Positions 10,840 to 23,251 of a DNA stretch of 64,000 nucleotides are shown in pieces. The notes under the pieces are model-generated. The model was not told the origin of the DNA and did not search any database. It worked only from the letters and a program-made list of their open reading frames with translations. This stretch comes from Xestospongia muta. Lineage: Eukaryota; Porifera; Demospongiae; Haplosclerida; Petrosiidae. Made by a program: the position numbers and the translations under genes. The stretch lies in assembly GCA_963693285.1 (NCBI GenBank), contig OY848920.1, positions 3,795,135 through 3,859,134 on the forward strand, given 5' to 3'. Position 1 is the first letter of the stretch, and each line of letters starts with the position of its first letter.

Positions 10840-13190
10840 AAATCAAAAAAATATTAGTAGTAGTTTTGACATGTATAGTGAATGCACCACATTTCTAGTA
10901 TTAGAGTCTATATATAATGCTACAGTATCATTTGATTAAGACTATGTTTTGTCAGCACTTTCTAAGTCTACATATGGTATCACTTGTTCTATGTTACATA
11001 ATTAGCATAGTTACATGTTCATCAGGAACTGAAAATTACACACCTAACAAAAGGTGGTGGAACATGAACCTCATACACAAATGGTTAATATGTATGAAAT
11101 TATAGTGTAGATGGAGAATTATTTGTGGTATTTTATAACCACCAAAAATTTATATTCTTAAAGCCATTCCTATTATTAAAATTAATTATAATTAATACAT
11201 GGACATTTTATCTATTATTTTTGTTTTTTTTTAATGCTAACATGTAATTAATGGTTGACCTAATGTACACAAATGTAACAATAATATAATTATAAAGATC
11301 ATTCTAAAATAATTTTGATGGTACTGTTCTTGCTGTATTGGCTGGAATAAATAGGCTACAGAGTTGGCAGAAGCTATAGAACTGCTTGAAGACATTTTTC
11401 AAGCAACAAACTCAGAAGCATTGATCAGTTGCACTCAATTAAAAGCACTTGCAGTAAATGTAATGATATTCATTGGCTGCTATACCTGTATGTGTGTCAG
11501 CAGTTACTGTATGTAGGTTATTATATTTGTCACTCTCAAATGTTGCATGCAATAAAATGATGGACAAAGATACTGTATGTATAATTATGACATGGTCCAG
11601 AGCAATCTTAGGACTGCCTGGGATGCACAGCATGTCAAACAGAGAAAATAAATATAAATAATAAGTTAAACTAACATTTTTATCATAATTTTAATCCAAA
11701 CATTGATGCTATTTATGTTATTGGACAATGCATGTAGTGTATTTGGTGTTGGAGCAAATAGATAGGCTTATACATGTAATACTGGCAGTACAGAAATAAT
11801 TGTACCAGGTTTTGTTAGAAACAGTCACTACTGTGAATCTAGAAATCATACTGTGAGCCTGTGACAACATCTATAAATGTCCTGTATTCTAATGATTCAT
11901 TGTGGGATGGACAACAGTGTGCAAGCTTAGAACAGCCATGTTGTATTTACCCAAAGATGCCGTGGTTGACAAAAAACACTCAATGAAACTATATGCATCA
12001 CAAGACATTAGATTGAAAATGATGACTGATGAAAGGACATACGATGAAGAATTTATGTTTATGTTATTGGATTCTACATCCACTATATATACATAAATCA
12101 ATTACAAAACTAATAGTTTCAATATGAGCAGTTTACAAAAGCTTGTTCAATGTCTAAAAAAACTGAATATATGTAGTAATAATTATGCATATGTTTACAA
12201 AAGCATCTTATAGTGATTCATTGTTTGTAGAATGTTATAAACTGATATGTGTAGCTTACAAAAAATATTGTAGTGTCATACAATTACTAGTAAGTAATTG
12301 CTAATCACTTCTCAATTGCAAATTAGTCTTGTTTCGGTTTTGGATTTTTAATGTCTTTTAAAATCATATACACTAATGTCAATGAAATACACATACTAAT
12401 ATGAGTGGATGGTAAATTACAGTGGTAGTCTCACAAGGTCTTGCTCTTTAAGTAAAGGGGGCTGTCATAATGAGACTAATTCAGAGGTTCAATTTAGCAA
12501 TTAAATAGAGTATAATACTAAAACATTTCCATGAGCTTAAAAATTATTGTTCATTTTTGGAGTATAGTCCTCTGTTTAGAAGTAATAGCTATTGCTATCA
12601 AGCCAAGTTGGATTCTCTATTTAATCAGTACAACGCTTGACTGAAATCAAAGTAGGAGGTGGGGTTAATAAAGGTTTAAAATTCAAGAAGAATACCTTTG
12701 TCATATCCTGTAAACAAAAACATATATAATAAAGTCAGTTTCTTCAACTACAAATGAAATGGTAAGTATTCCTTTGTTATCTAAAGCTAACAAGTAGATT
12801 TGACACAAATGTATCCAAAGCAACAGAAGCTGAGTATAATTATACAGCAATTGAAATGAATAAATTATGTATGTCATAAACAAACATAAGTTAACATACT
12901 ATTAGGTTCATGTAATATGACTCATCATGAATAATTATTGGTTCAAGATAGACATTTCAATGTGGTCATGTATGGAAGGTTACACTATGTTTATACATGT
13001 ATACAGTGTACTTGATATACTTACTATGATCCATGACTTTTGCTTTAACACGACTGCTGACTATTACCTATATGTAGATGAAATAATTATTATTTTATCA
13101 GTGGAAGAAGTATATACTTTAGATTATAAGCTAATGTAATGTAAACAAATGTACATATGTAATACCAATATGTACAACTGAGTGGATATA
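10840..13190. other. Intron or intergenic stretch within locus A
   Basis: No exon supported. Several short open frames (10917-11105, 11473-11661, 11902-12096, 12927-13139) have no family resemblance, lie in AT-rich DNA and lack paired splice sites. An equivalent of the Roc-COR and caspase exons of gene B is absent here. Confidence 0.45.
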
Positions 13191-13195
13191 GTATG

Positions 13196-13896
13196 TATTA
13201 ATAATTCATTATATACTGCTTTCTCTCTCTTATTAAGAATAATCTGATGTCCAATCTGTAACAAAATTACTTCAATACCATTGAGATATGGTACCTTTGT
13301 CTTTGTCATTTCCACTAGTGAACCCATTAGTTGTTTGGGAGCACACATAGTAACAAAGATACAACCTTTTCCCAATTTACAAATATGAATATACTGAGAG
13401 CAATCAGAAAATAAATTATTAATAACTATCTCAAATCTTTCACTGTTGTATCATTATTAGGCCTAAATGAGTTTAGTTTAAGAGAAATTGTATGATCTGG
13501 TGTAGGATGACGATCTATTAACTCAGCTTTATTAATAAGGTCCTAAGCAAAAGCAGTACTCAACAGTTTCTTATAATATTTTTGTTCTTCCACTTTGTAT
13601 CATTGAATAATTTTAATGGCATCAGAAAGATTAAAGTGATCACACATGAGTATTAGGACTTCTATGTTAACTGGAGAGCAAAACTTACGAACTATAACAA
13701 AGACACTTGAAAAGGTTTTTGTTTCTTGTATCATACTCTCAAATTGTTGGTAAGACAGGATAAGTAGCTGCTTCAGTTCATCAATATCAATATCAGCTGA
13801 CTCAACTATTTTTTGAATCTTAAGCACCAGAGAACCCAACTTTTCTTGCATTATCAACAAATTATATTCACTTTCACCAAGTGCATATGCCAATGT
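13196..13896 (-). pseudogene. Locus A large exon, broken; sponge-type domain after the CARD-like region
   Basis: Minus strand from acceptor TTATTCAG at 13897. It reads LAYALGESEYNLLIMQEKLG..., then FVIVRKFCSPVNIEVLILMC, then YYKKLLSTAFA followed by TAG. After the stop the frame resumes with INKAELIDRHPTPDHTI; after one further 1-nt shift it gives GKGCIFVTMCAPKQLMGSLV and EVILLQIGHQIILNKRE. I recall this block as a recurring, unnamed domain following Death-fold modules in predicted sponge proteins; its function is unknown to me. One stop and one frameshift make this copy a likely pseudogene. Confidence 0.55.
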
Positions 13897-13942
13897 CTGA
13901 ATAATTATTAGAAAAATAGTATCTATGATTATTTACTATTAC

Positions 13943-13998
13943 CACTGTATTTACTTTTACATGTTGATGATCTGTAGACTGATTCATGGATGACATTT
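13943..13998 (-). CDS. Locus A small exon
   Basis: A 56-nt segment between TCTTACAG and GTG|GTAATA. It encodes EMSSMNQSTDHQHVKVNTV, a polar linker between the CARD-like exon and the large exon at 13196-13896. It is supported only by splice sites and position. Confidence 0.35.
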
Positions 13999-14079
13999 CT
14001 GTAAGATACATTGTCATTCAGGAATGTAACATAAATTATAATTACCATATCACTATATGCAAAATTGACATTGTTTTAC

Positions 14080-14347
14080 CTGTTATCATCCTTTCAGCAA
14101 TAGCACTGACATCTGGGCCATGACCTTGTAACACTGATATAATTTTCATAAGGTTAGTAGGGTCAGTAGCTATTCTAGTCATTAATTCATTTAGAATATA
14201 ATAATTCCTTGCTTTTTGGCAACTACTGTCATTATTAATTTTCTGACAAGTTATATCTGAGATGAGTTCAGCAACTGACTTGTCAGCAGCTAATGCAACT
14301 GGATCAGTAATTGCATTAGTCAAATCACCAATGTACTACTGTAACAC
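14080..14347 (-). pseudogene. Locus A first exon: CARD-like Death-fold domain with early stop
   Basis: A minus-strand segment between AATTGCAG and ACAG|GTAAAA. After a short VLQ comes TAG, then YIGDLTNAITDPVALAADKS, a middle helix and ARNYYILNELMTRIATDPTN followed by LMKIISVLQGHGPDVSAIAE. The 'ITDPV-x-LA ... R-I-x-x-DP-x-x-L-x-x-I-x-x-L' pattern is typical of a CARD/DED-like helical module repeated in sponge and cnidarian innate-immunity-type proteins. The TAG sits at the usual Gln position, so one substitution explains it. The MULE remnant begins only about 20 bp upstream, and the true 5' end may have been lost to that insertion. Confidence 0.5.
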
Positions 14348-14365
14348 CTGCAATTTATTCATAGC

Positions 14366-15690
14366 ATCCAGATTGTGCCTGGAGAGGTGCCTTGACATTT
14401 ATCAGTGACAAAGAGCAAAAGTGTCAAATCCACCACACTCTCCACACACTACTTGATGAAGAAGATGACAATGACTTTGAACTACTTTTCAACAAGTTAT
14501 GACTCTTATTGACAATAATGAGAGTACTCAACATTTCACTAAGTACTTCAAGCAAGTGTACAATCAACGCAAACATCATACATAGTACATAGTATAAAGT
14601 TTTCAATATAACCTGTAACAGAAACTCACTATAATGAATGGACAGTTACCTCTACATCAAAACCTGAAAACCACTAGACTTTCAAGAAACAACAAAGAAT
14701 TTGTCAAAATTGCTATATACGATGCAAGAAATGCAACATTTGTATACATGAGTATACATGTACATGTCCAGACTCTCTTCTCAATTAGGCATATCAACTC
14801 TCATCTGAATTATATTCTAGTAGAACCTTCAAATGTCTCTATGAAGTCACTCAATGTTGGGAATAAGGAAATATTCCATGAAGTAAAAGTCTTAGGAGAA
14901 TACACCACAACCACTGCCATGAAAGACATACAAATAGATATGGATCATCTATATACCTTGTTAGATCATTGTACAGATGAAAATATCCTGCATGCAACAT
15001 GTAAAAAGAATATAAGAGCAGCATTAAATCTTGTTGAAGTCAATATAATAGAATCATCATCTAGATTTAACAGGCTATCAAATGAACCAGCAAACAAAGC
15101 ACTATCACCACAAAAACCATTCTTCACAACTCGAAAACATCATAAAACTCCAACAACAAAAATAGCTAAACCAATCAACAGACAAAAACATGAGCTAAAA
15201 CAGTCACTTCTATTAAACTCAAATCACTCAATTTACCCAAGTCAGTTATAGGTAAGTAGCAACTTACATAGTTTATTTTTAATAAACACTGTATACACAT
15301 ATATTTTAGATGTGATAATGAGATCAAAACTGTAAATAATGAAAAGCTGGTGCATGAGGATAATAGTAGATATTATTATGAACAATTTGTTACTACACTA
15401 TATATAATTCTTGTGCCATAGAAATTCTAGCCATGACTGTCAATGAAACAAGTATTGAACCTTGTCACAACATGGACAACTAATTACAACAAATGGTCTT
15501 TTACTTCATTAATGATGTGAAGCATTATTTCACTGAATACGCCTGGTATGAATTATTACAGAAAGGTATATCAAAATATCCAGTGTAAAGAATTATTTTA
15601 CTTGTTTTTGATATAGTATATGAAAAGAAATGTGAATGGACCTTTAAATTATGCGACAATTTTTCTACAACAATGAATATGATACAATGT
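14366..15690 (+). mobile_element. MULE DNA transposon remnant (copy 1, internally deleted)
   Basis: Closely similar to 53645-55815 (copy 2). It starts within the region C-terminal to the catalytic core ('LHTLLDEEDDND'). It then jumps at about 14575 over a piece corresponding to 53863-54640. After this it continues through a 205-residue open frame (14634-15251) ending in the conserved PFFTTRKHHKTP tail. The SWIM zinc-finger segment (C-x-C ... C-x-H) present in copy 2 is deleted around 14785, so even the open frame cannot make a complete transposase. Homology ends near 15690. No terminal repeats or target duplication identified. Confidence 0.7.
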
Positions 15691-15699
15691 CTATGGATG

Positions 15700-16030
15700 G
15701 TATTTACTCTTCGACAAGTTCTGAAGAATTGATTGCAACTACTTCAACACAACTGTCTACAGTTGAGCTGCTACCTACATCTGGAATAACGCAATCTTCT
15801 GAGACAACTGATAGTGATAAATCTCTTTTTTCGAAATGACAAGCAGTGTCACAAGCAAAATGTTCCTCAAAGAAAAAGAAAGACTTGGATGAAATTGTTA
15901 CTGATTTAGGTGTTGTGGTAAACTATAAATATTCATTTTGAGTTATTATTTCTGTTAGGCTTTTTTTATTTAATTTCCGGTGAAACCCTATGTGTATATG
16001 TTTATAGATAGTGCTGTAAAACCTTTTTAT
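15700..16030 (+). other. Ser/Thr-rich coding-like stretch, unplaced
   Basis: After the MULE homology ends, the plus frame continues as SSTSSEELIATTSTQLSTVE and ELLPTSGITQSSETTDSDKS, stops at TGA (15837), then resumes in another frame with KKKKDLDEIV. It could be an N-terminal exon of the ParB-like pseudogene that follows. Evidence is limited to composition. Confidence 0.25.
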
Positions 16031-16034
16031 TTCA

Positions 16035-17343
16035 GTTCGTTGTAGTTCGTTATAGTTCCGTTAGTTCATTCATAAAAGGTTCAGTCAAAGATTGTTTCAT
16101 CGCGTGCTCGGTCAAAACAGGTGTAGAAGATGTCAGCAAACACTTCATAGGTAATATCTTCTTACTAGAGTTGTCGTGTGATTTATATATAATTATATAT
16201 CTTAATAAGACAATTCAAGTTACCAGTCACATGTTTGGTGCAGCCTAATCTTAAACGTCAAATACGCTCACCAGATCTTCATTTTGTTAAATGTTTACGC
16301 GAAGAAATGCTTAAAAACCCAACACTGGGTGTAGCTCCTTTGGTAGCCTTAGTTATATTACCAAAAAAGAGAATTTTAACCCTGCTCATGCAGAGGTATC
16401 CAAGTACGAAACTATTGGAGGCAATCATTCTAGGATTGTGAAATTATTAAGGATGAATTGTGTGCTCATCTATCTACATGATATCTTCAGTCATTGTTTA
16501 GTTAGTGTTTCCATGGCCTAACGGATGAACAGGCACAGCATATAGCTCACAGGCATAACAGAGCCACTGAATTCACCAATAAAATGACAACTCAAGATAA
16601 GGTATTATGTCACATGTACTTACACTTTCATAATAAATAATGTTAGCTGTTCACAAAAGATTTCTGCATTATGTGTATAACAGAACATGTAAACAGTTCT
16701 TTAGTATTTTTTTTATTTTCAATGCTAATTTAAAGTGCATATGTGTCAAATGAGGCGATATGATATACGATATATCTGAAGAACCACCTGAGAGAAGAAC
16801 AGAATGGAGGGACTCCTGTTCTGCCACATTATTAATGATGACAGTAAATTTGTTGTAAATTGTACTTTTGTTTTATTTTTGTGTAAATAGAAAAAACAGC
16901 TGGATGAGACATGATATTCCTTCTTGCAACACTGCCCAAATCTCAATACAATGTCCTACTGGATATCTTTAAAGACATGAAGAAGGAACCTTAGTGAAGC
17001 CTAACAAGACTGATAGTCATACAAAATTTGATTGTAAAGGTAGTATTTTAGAGGACTTCAAAACCTGGATGGAGAAACTATTTTAAAACTACTGAATCAG
17101 ATTTAGAATGGGTCCCTGCCTTTGCATATGTTGAATGCCTGGTGCCAACAGTTAAAAAAATGAGAGAGTTAAAAAGCAAGCATGTGGAGTTTTGTGGGTT
17201 GGCTTCTTGGGAAGATGCTCAAGCAGCATATCCAAATTTTGCAGATGAAGAAATGTTGAAGGCCCAATTCATATCCTTATCTAAAGGACATGCAGCCATT
17301 GGCAGGTCTAGACTATTGCCAAAAGGCAATGAGGTAAGATCAT
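16035..17343 (+). pseudogene. ParB/sulfiredoxin-like domain gene, decayed
   Basis: Plus-strand exons separated by GT/AG borders. The first (16036-16151, donor before 16152) reads FVVVRYSSVSSFIKGSVKDC. The second (about 16208-16450) gives LVQPNLKRQIRSPDLHFVKC, then after a 1-nt shift the motif YETIGGNHSRIVKLL. The 'LGGNHSR' loop, which in ParB-like nucleotide-binding domains contacts the cofactor, is the key evidence. Further matches to a metazoan multi-copy family follow in changed frames: a DEQAQHIAHRHNRATEFTNK block near 16530, an exon WVPAFAYVECLVPTVKKMRE... at 17108-17335 and a donor GAG|GTAAGA. Several frameshifts and a stop indicate a dead copy. Function in animals unknown; the family behaves like a mobile or high-copy gene. 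Confidence 0.45.
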
Positions 17344-17539
17344 AAATTACACGTGTATTATTGTTTTTAGAGCAATATATCACCAGATACATAGCTATTT
17401 ATAACGATATATATAGTCTTTAATATACATTAATGATTCCTTTTGTGTTTTGCCTGTTGACTGATAAATAAGTAACATAATTTATTGTAATAGAAGAATA
17501 ATTTTATCAAAATATATACTATTCTTAATAATTAAATTT

Positions 17540-18345
17540 GAAGAGGCTACTCTGGTTCCAGAGCACTCTGAATATGCAATTGAACTCTATCTCTTATTCA
17601 ATTGTGAAGAAAATGTAATAGAGTTGAATTGTAAGGATTATATAGTAGTGTCAGCAAAACATATACAAGAACAATTGTCTTTACATTGTACCTCATTTAA
17701 GCTCTCCTTGTCACTGCAGACATTAATTTCTAGTTTTACTCGTTAATTGAAAGCAATTATCACAGCAGCTGGATAGGAATGTATATATATCATGCTGTAC
17801 CATACTCCACTTGACTTCTCTTTATTGTACGAAGCTCAAAAGTTACTGCTAGATGGAGGTATGAAGATGGAGGTAATTTTTATTAAACGAAGAATGAAAT
17901 CAGAAAATAGTATGTTAAAAATTGTATATTTAATATTTAATGTTAATTATTATAAAGGTTTGATACTTAAACCAGTACTTACTCCAGATCTTAATGCTGC
18001 TCATCACGTCAATGGACATTTGCCATCATTAGAGACTAATAATATCTTCAGTGATGAAAATTATTTTTATAAGCTCACTAATAAGTTGACTGAGAAAAGA
18101 GGCTTCATCCTTTATATGGGCTTTTTGTTCGGTACTAACAGATATACTTTACAGAAAAATTTGAAAAATTTACTGACAATTCTCATGATTATGAGGGCAA
18201 TGTTGCCTACCTATTGAAAGATGAAAGGAATGCACCAGACATTGGATCCTTTATGGATATGACTAAAGTTGAGAAGTTGCTAAATAAAAATAACATTGGA
18301 AAAAGAAATTACAAATGAGTGTGAAGAAGTAAACACAACTGTTGA
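17540..18345 (+). pseudogene. Unrecognised decayed coding region
   Basis: The longest open part is 17792-18217 (LYHTPLDFSLLYEAQKLLLD ... LKPVLTPDLNAAHHVNGHLP). A frame change near 18160 then gives DNSHDYEGNVAYLLKDERNA and KVEKLLNKNNIGKRNYK. Codon use looks coding but I cannot name a family. It probably belongs to the same decayed gene as 16035-17343. Confidence 0.3.
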
Positions 18346-18359
18346 AGTAAGTCTTTCAC

Positions 18360-20102
18360 ATTAACTATATATCATGATCACACATTTAGATTAGTTACCA
18401 TTAGAGATTGTTTACATTGAACAACACAGTGTGCTGTTTGAAATTTCAAGATATTTAGACATGTTTTTCACATTCTAACTTTACACTTTGACATCTTGAA
18501 ATTTCAAGATGCTTTTCATTATTCTAGCATTACAATGCTAACAGTTCAAAATGTTCTATGTATTTCATTGTTAATATGTTATTATCACAGATGTCTCCTA
18601 TCTAACTGCCTGGAACAAGAATTCAAACAGACAATTAACTTTTCTACAATGACTATATATATAAATATATATTTAAATTAATTCTCCTCGTTTTAAATAA
18701 TGTAAGATATTAATTAAGCTAACAATTTGTTATCTACAAAATCTTATCACTAGATAAAAAAAATTGCAGAAAAAAAGCCATTTCTTCAATTTTTTCAAAA
18801 CTTTCGAGCGATTTTACAAAAAATAAATTGTAATTGGAGATTCTACAATGAAAATAGAAAACGTTGACTTGATATTTACATGTCAAGTCAGTATACTAGA
18901 TGTATTCAATTCTAACTGTGTCATTAAATTAAGTCACTTTTTAGTTGCAACATAGGTTCTCTTATTGAAACCTGTTGGTTTAATTATAAGAGTTGTAGTC
19001 CAATAATCAAGAAAAGGACTAAAGTGTAGAACCTTTGCTGTTGTTTCTGTACTCATTTTTAGTTTAATTCCCCTTGTTCCACCTTACCTGCGCTTTTCAA
19101 GATTATTCTGATTTTTCAAACTTCGTCTTTCCTTCACATCCTTTATTGAGAATGATGATCGTGTCACAAATTCACGACACGCCCACTTCATTAAAAACCA
19201 CTGTCACGAATTGTGACACATGGAATGTTAATTAAAAATGTTTGCTATTGCAATTTAAGCTTTTGTAAAAAGTTTAACAATAAATATTAAAAAAATTACT
19301 GCTTTTGAAAAACAATGAATGTTGACCAGGTTTTAGAAAATGGTCAGATATTAGAACAGAGATAGACCAGTTACAATTTTGACTGTAGTAGTGATGATGA
19401 ACTGGATATTGAAGTCCTATAGGTTGCTGTGTTGAGATACATTAATTAAAAATTGCATACTTGACTCATAATCATCAATCGTAGCCTTTCATATATGATA
19501 AGTCCAAATAATTACACAAGTAAAAAAAAATACAAACTTACCAACCAGTACTCGTTGCTAAGGAGATCACACATGTTCAAATGGTCCCATAGGCACGAAC
19601 AACAAACATACCATAGTGGTTGATGGCCTGAGCAATACACCATTGAGATAAAAGAAATTCAACCATACATTGAATGGTTATTTTTATTAACAAAGTCAAG
19701 TTTTTTCTACTAGAATCCTGTGTTTTTACGGTAACATAAATAAAATTAAATATGCATGGTCATCTAAAGGTTAACTTTTGCCATTTTTGTGACTTCACCT
19801 GTAAACACTTTCATTGCCAAGTTAGAGTAGTTAAAAATTGATTTCCATCTAATGGACAGACACTATAATAATGCTTCCCCACATAGTAAGTGATAAGGAT
19901 TAATGAAGCCAAGCCGTTAGAGAATACATACACCGTAATGCCAATATTATTATTGCTAAATATCACAAGTATTTCAAACAACAAAACAACATATACTAAA
20001 GAACTAATGATGTAATGTAATGATGTGCATAGTCTTTAAAGAATAATTATCATGTACTAGTATATACATGTATATATATATCATTAGTTAACAAGGAGAT
20101 AA
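18360..20102. other. Non-coding stretch downstream of gene B
   Basis: No gene supported. Near 19158-19220 the words 'gtcacaaattcacgacac' and 'gtcacgaattgtgacaca' form short inverted repeats around a CACGCCCAC core; this could be a MITE edge but has no clear partner. Elsewhere AT-rich with TA-rich runs (20055-20080). Confidence 0.4.
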
Positions 20103-20156
20103 TTAAAGTAATATAATCAGCTTCTTAAACAATATGTCAAGAACGTTAGAAAGTTC
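20103..20156 (-). CDS. Gene B exon 11 (last, tentative)
   Basis: Tentative final exon: acceptor ATAGTAGAAG, phase 0, encoding ELSNVLDILFKKLIILL, then TAA. It fits the phase of exon 10 and closes the protein within 210 bp. The acceptor lacks a strong pyrimidine tract. Reading through the exon 10 donor instead would add VSYIVHISMYICT and stop at 20320. Confidence 0.35.
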   Translation of the reverse strand, partial: ELSNVLDILFKKLIILL

Positions 20157-20361
20157 CTTCTACTATGACATTGAGGTATGTATCTGTGGAATTAATAGAT
20201 AATAATTATGTACAGAACCACAGAATAAATATAATGGGAATATTACATCTAAAATCAACTGAGTTGTGATTAGCATCAAAATAGATCAAAGACAGCTATT
20301 CTTAGCTAAGGGTTTCACTCTATGTACATATATACATTGATATATGGACAATATAACTTAC

Positions 20362-20657
20362 TTTAGTTTTTAAATAATCTTCATAAGCATCTGCTACATA
20401 ATTCTGTCTAATAGCTCTTAAAGCAACTAATAAACTCCTATTTGTTGCACTTCTTCCTTTCTCCATAATCCATAACCGATACATTCTAGTACAGTCGTGA
20501 CATCCATCTAGATCCACACTGTCCAGTTCTAATTTCACACCCAACTGATACCATTCTGCTGTTCTAGCATGTGAAATTAATTCATCATGTGTAGGTTGTT
20601 CATCCAAGAGATGATCTGGTATAGTAGATACACGTACACCTTCTTCAACTGTATTAT
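20362..20657 (-). CDS. Gene B exon 10: C-terminal Death domain
   Basis: A 296-nt exon (phase 1 to 0) between TCATATTAG and AAA|GTAAGTT. It encodes NTVEEGVRVSTIPDHLLDEQ, then the Death-fold core ELISHARTAEWYQLGVKLEL, DSVDLDGCHDCTRMYRLWIM, SLLVALRAIRQNYVADAYED. The pattern W-x-x-L-G-x-x-L, a charged middle and 'LL-x-AL-x-x-I' is that of a classic Death domain, more diverged from the N-terminal pair than these are from each other. A C-terminal Death domain after a protease domain would let the product recruit, or be recruited by, other Death-domain proteins. Confidence 0.7.
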
Positions 20658-22882
20658 CTAATATGAATTAGAAAAATATATAATTTAATATTGATATAAC
20701 AAAATGACTTTTTGTTAAGCAATATAATAAGTGTAATCATGTTATTGTTTAAAACAGCCAAACATTAAACACAATATTCATAGTTGATTGTGTCTATGAA
20801 CATGAAGTCCATACATCAATGATAAATTAATACCATACCTTTGACCTTACATTATAAATATTAGAGCCTAATAGTATAAATTTTGTATTGGAGTATGCGT
20901 GTCCTGTGTCTTATAAACAGTCACTACATTCTTATATTTGAAAATGTCAACAAATGTAAAAAGGAAACCATTAAAAATTATAAAACCAGACTAAAATTTT
21001 ACAGAAAGTTCACTTCAGATATATCAGAGTCATGATGTAATGAAAAACACTTAGGATTTGTAGGTTGTGATTTATACACAGGAATATTTCTTGGAGCTTA
21101 GAAAGCCAATAAGTAACTTTAAAGGAAATGGATAATTGAAAATTACTTGTCAAACTAATAAGATTATTTGAAGACAAAATATATACTCTGAACTGTAAAT
21201 TAAATCTATTTGATAGCAGGTATCAACTTAATACTGTAAAAGACTTTCTACAAATGATCATACAATGTAGAGAGATGCACTATACCATCAAAAATATTTC
21301 GAATAAAATAAAAGATAATAAGTTTTATTTATCCATTACCATTCTGTTATAATAAAATATTGTTGTTTAATTCAGTAGTTTTAACATAATATAATGATTG
21401 TTCGATCCCTAGCATAAAAGACTATATATAGTGTGTAATATTATTTCAATGAGTCTGTAATTTGTCAATACTTTAAGTATCTATATCACTTGGTTAATGT
21501 AACATCATCATATTTGGTGTAACACCTAAAACTAAATCAGAAGTCCATTATTACAAAAATGCAAAAAGGAAAGAAACGTGAAGTTCAGATATAACATTTG
21601 AACATACTAGTTTAGACATACAAACAGTTACTGAGAATTTGGTTACAGTAATTACAATATTATACAACAAACCTAAAATTTCAACAATATATTATCATCA
21701 GTGCTATAAATGAAAGACCTATTTACAACAAATGTACATGTATATATAAGTAGGTATACAATGTAAGAAGAAAGTATAAACAAATTAGGGGTTCAAGAAT
21801 ATTAACTATGAAGTCAAACATAGATAGATGAGAGTTTGCTGGGCTAACTTGTCAATAGTTCCCAATTGTTTAGGAACAATTATCAATTTATTATCATGGC
21901 TATACAGTTCGCTTTATTGGAGCTAAGAAAGCCAATAAGTAACTACAAAAAGAATATTGGTAACTGATAAATTAGTTATCAAACTAATTGGATTACTTGA
22001 AGTCAAAACATATACTATGAAGTGTAAAGTAAGTGATTGATTTATTTTATTATCAACCTCTTTAATATCAGCTGTCAACTTTATAATGTAAAGGAGTGTA
22101 CAATCATGAGCATACAAAGTGCATACATGTACTATGTCATCAAAATAATTCATATAGAAGAAAAGCCAATAATAAGTTTGATTTATTTATTACTATTTCT
22201 ATTATGAAGCCCTATCTCCAAGCCTTATCCTAAAATTTAAGTTGAATTTAAGGCTCTCTGCAATGATTATGGCTTGTGTTTGAGAATTGTGTGAATTATG
22301 TGTATACTCAGGATAACTCCACATGTTAAACTAATTTCTTACATATAATATTATATTTTGTGATATTCATATCACAATAACTAAATAGTCTCCATAGTGT
22401 GTGAGACAACTACTACTTACTGAAGTGAAATTATACAATAATGAACTTGTTATTGTAAGCCATGTTGCTCAAAAACAATAATAGACTGCCTGTGCCTGTT
22501 AGTTGTCTGTACCTATGCCTGCACATTGTAAGTGTCAACAGGACCTATATTGACCCAAATCACACAAGTATTCCTTTTTGGGCAATTTTTTGTGAATGAC
22601 TATATAAACAAATGTTTAATTATATTCATAGCATAGTTAATCACATTCATAATTGGTAAGCTTTGATCCTAAGCAGGTTTTTCTAATGCATTAGAATTGG
22701 ATTCACATACTCTTCCTCCTTAGTGAGGATAAGGACTCCTGTTACACTTATTTATGAGTTGAAACATGCTATCATTTAGGCAATCCTAAAGTTATGTTTT
22801 TGGGTATGATAATAATTGATTTGAAGCAATATATGAAATGGCACATTTATTACTATCTTAAGTTGGTTTATTAATTGCTGAC
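20658..22882 (-). repeat. Gene B intron 9 with tandem copies 2 and 3 of a 230-290-bp repeat
   Basis: Two diverged copies lie at 21096-21345 and 21918-22205. Both open with 'aagccaataagtaac' and contain 'ttacttgaag'/'ttatttgaag' and 'atcaactt', then 'accatcaaaa'/'gtcatcaaaa'. A third copy lies at 9905-10135. No coding potential. The remainder is AT-rich with nothing recognised. Confidence 0.6.
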
Positions 22883-22954
22883 TTGAAGTAGTAATAGTAC
22901 TAGATTTCCTTTTTGATGATGGCATTTCCTCCATCTGGGTGGGTCGTTTATGAC
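22883..22954 (-). CDS. Gene B exon 9: basic Ser/Thr linker
   Basis: A 72-nt exon, phase 1 at both ends, with acceptor AATATAG and donor CAA|GTCAGC (weak). It encodes HKRPTQMEEMPSSKRKSSTI and TTS, a short basic, Ser/Thr-rich linker. A broken paralogue lies at 10243-10307. The exact 3' border is uncertain because the donor is poor. Confidence 0.5.
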
Positions 22955-23251
22955 CTATATTAAAGGACAACATTGTAAACTAAATTCCTGCTAGATAAAA
23001 TTAAACTAGTTAATATTAAAATATAAAATAAATCAATACTATGATTTGCGTTAAAGGTTAAATGAAAGCTGTACTTGTAATAATAGAGTTATACACATTG
23101 TTAACATGTTATACAATAAGCAAGTTATTCAATACAGTGTACATTGTAATTGATTATAACAATTGTCTACCAATGTCTCTCTCTTGCCTACCTAACGTGA
23201 CAATTAAATTAGTAAAGTATCTTTATTACATGTCACTAAATCAGACTATAC

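Noticed and set aside
18496..18681. Repeated 'ttgaaatttcaagat' words around 18436-18510 as a gene or MITE
   Set aside because: Short local inverted words only; no extended arms or coding potential.
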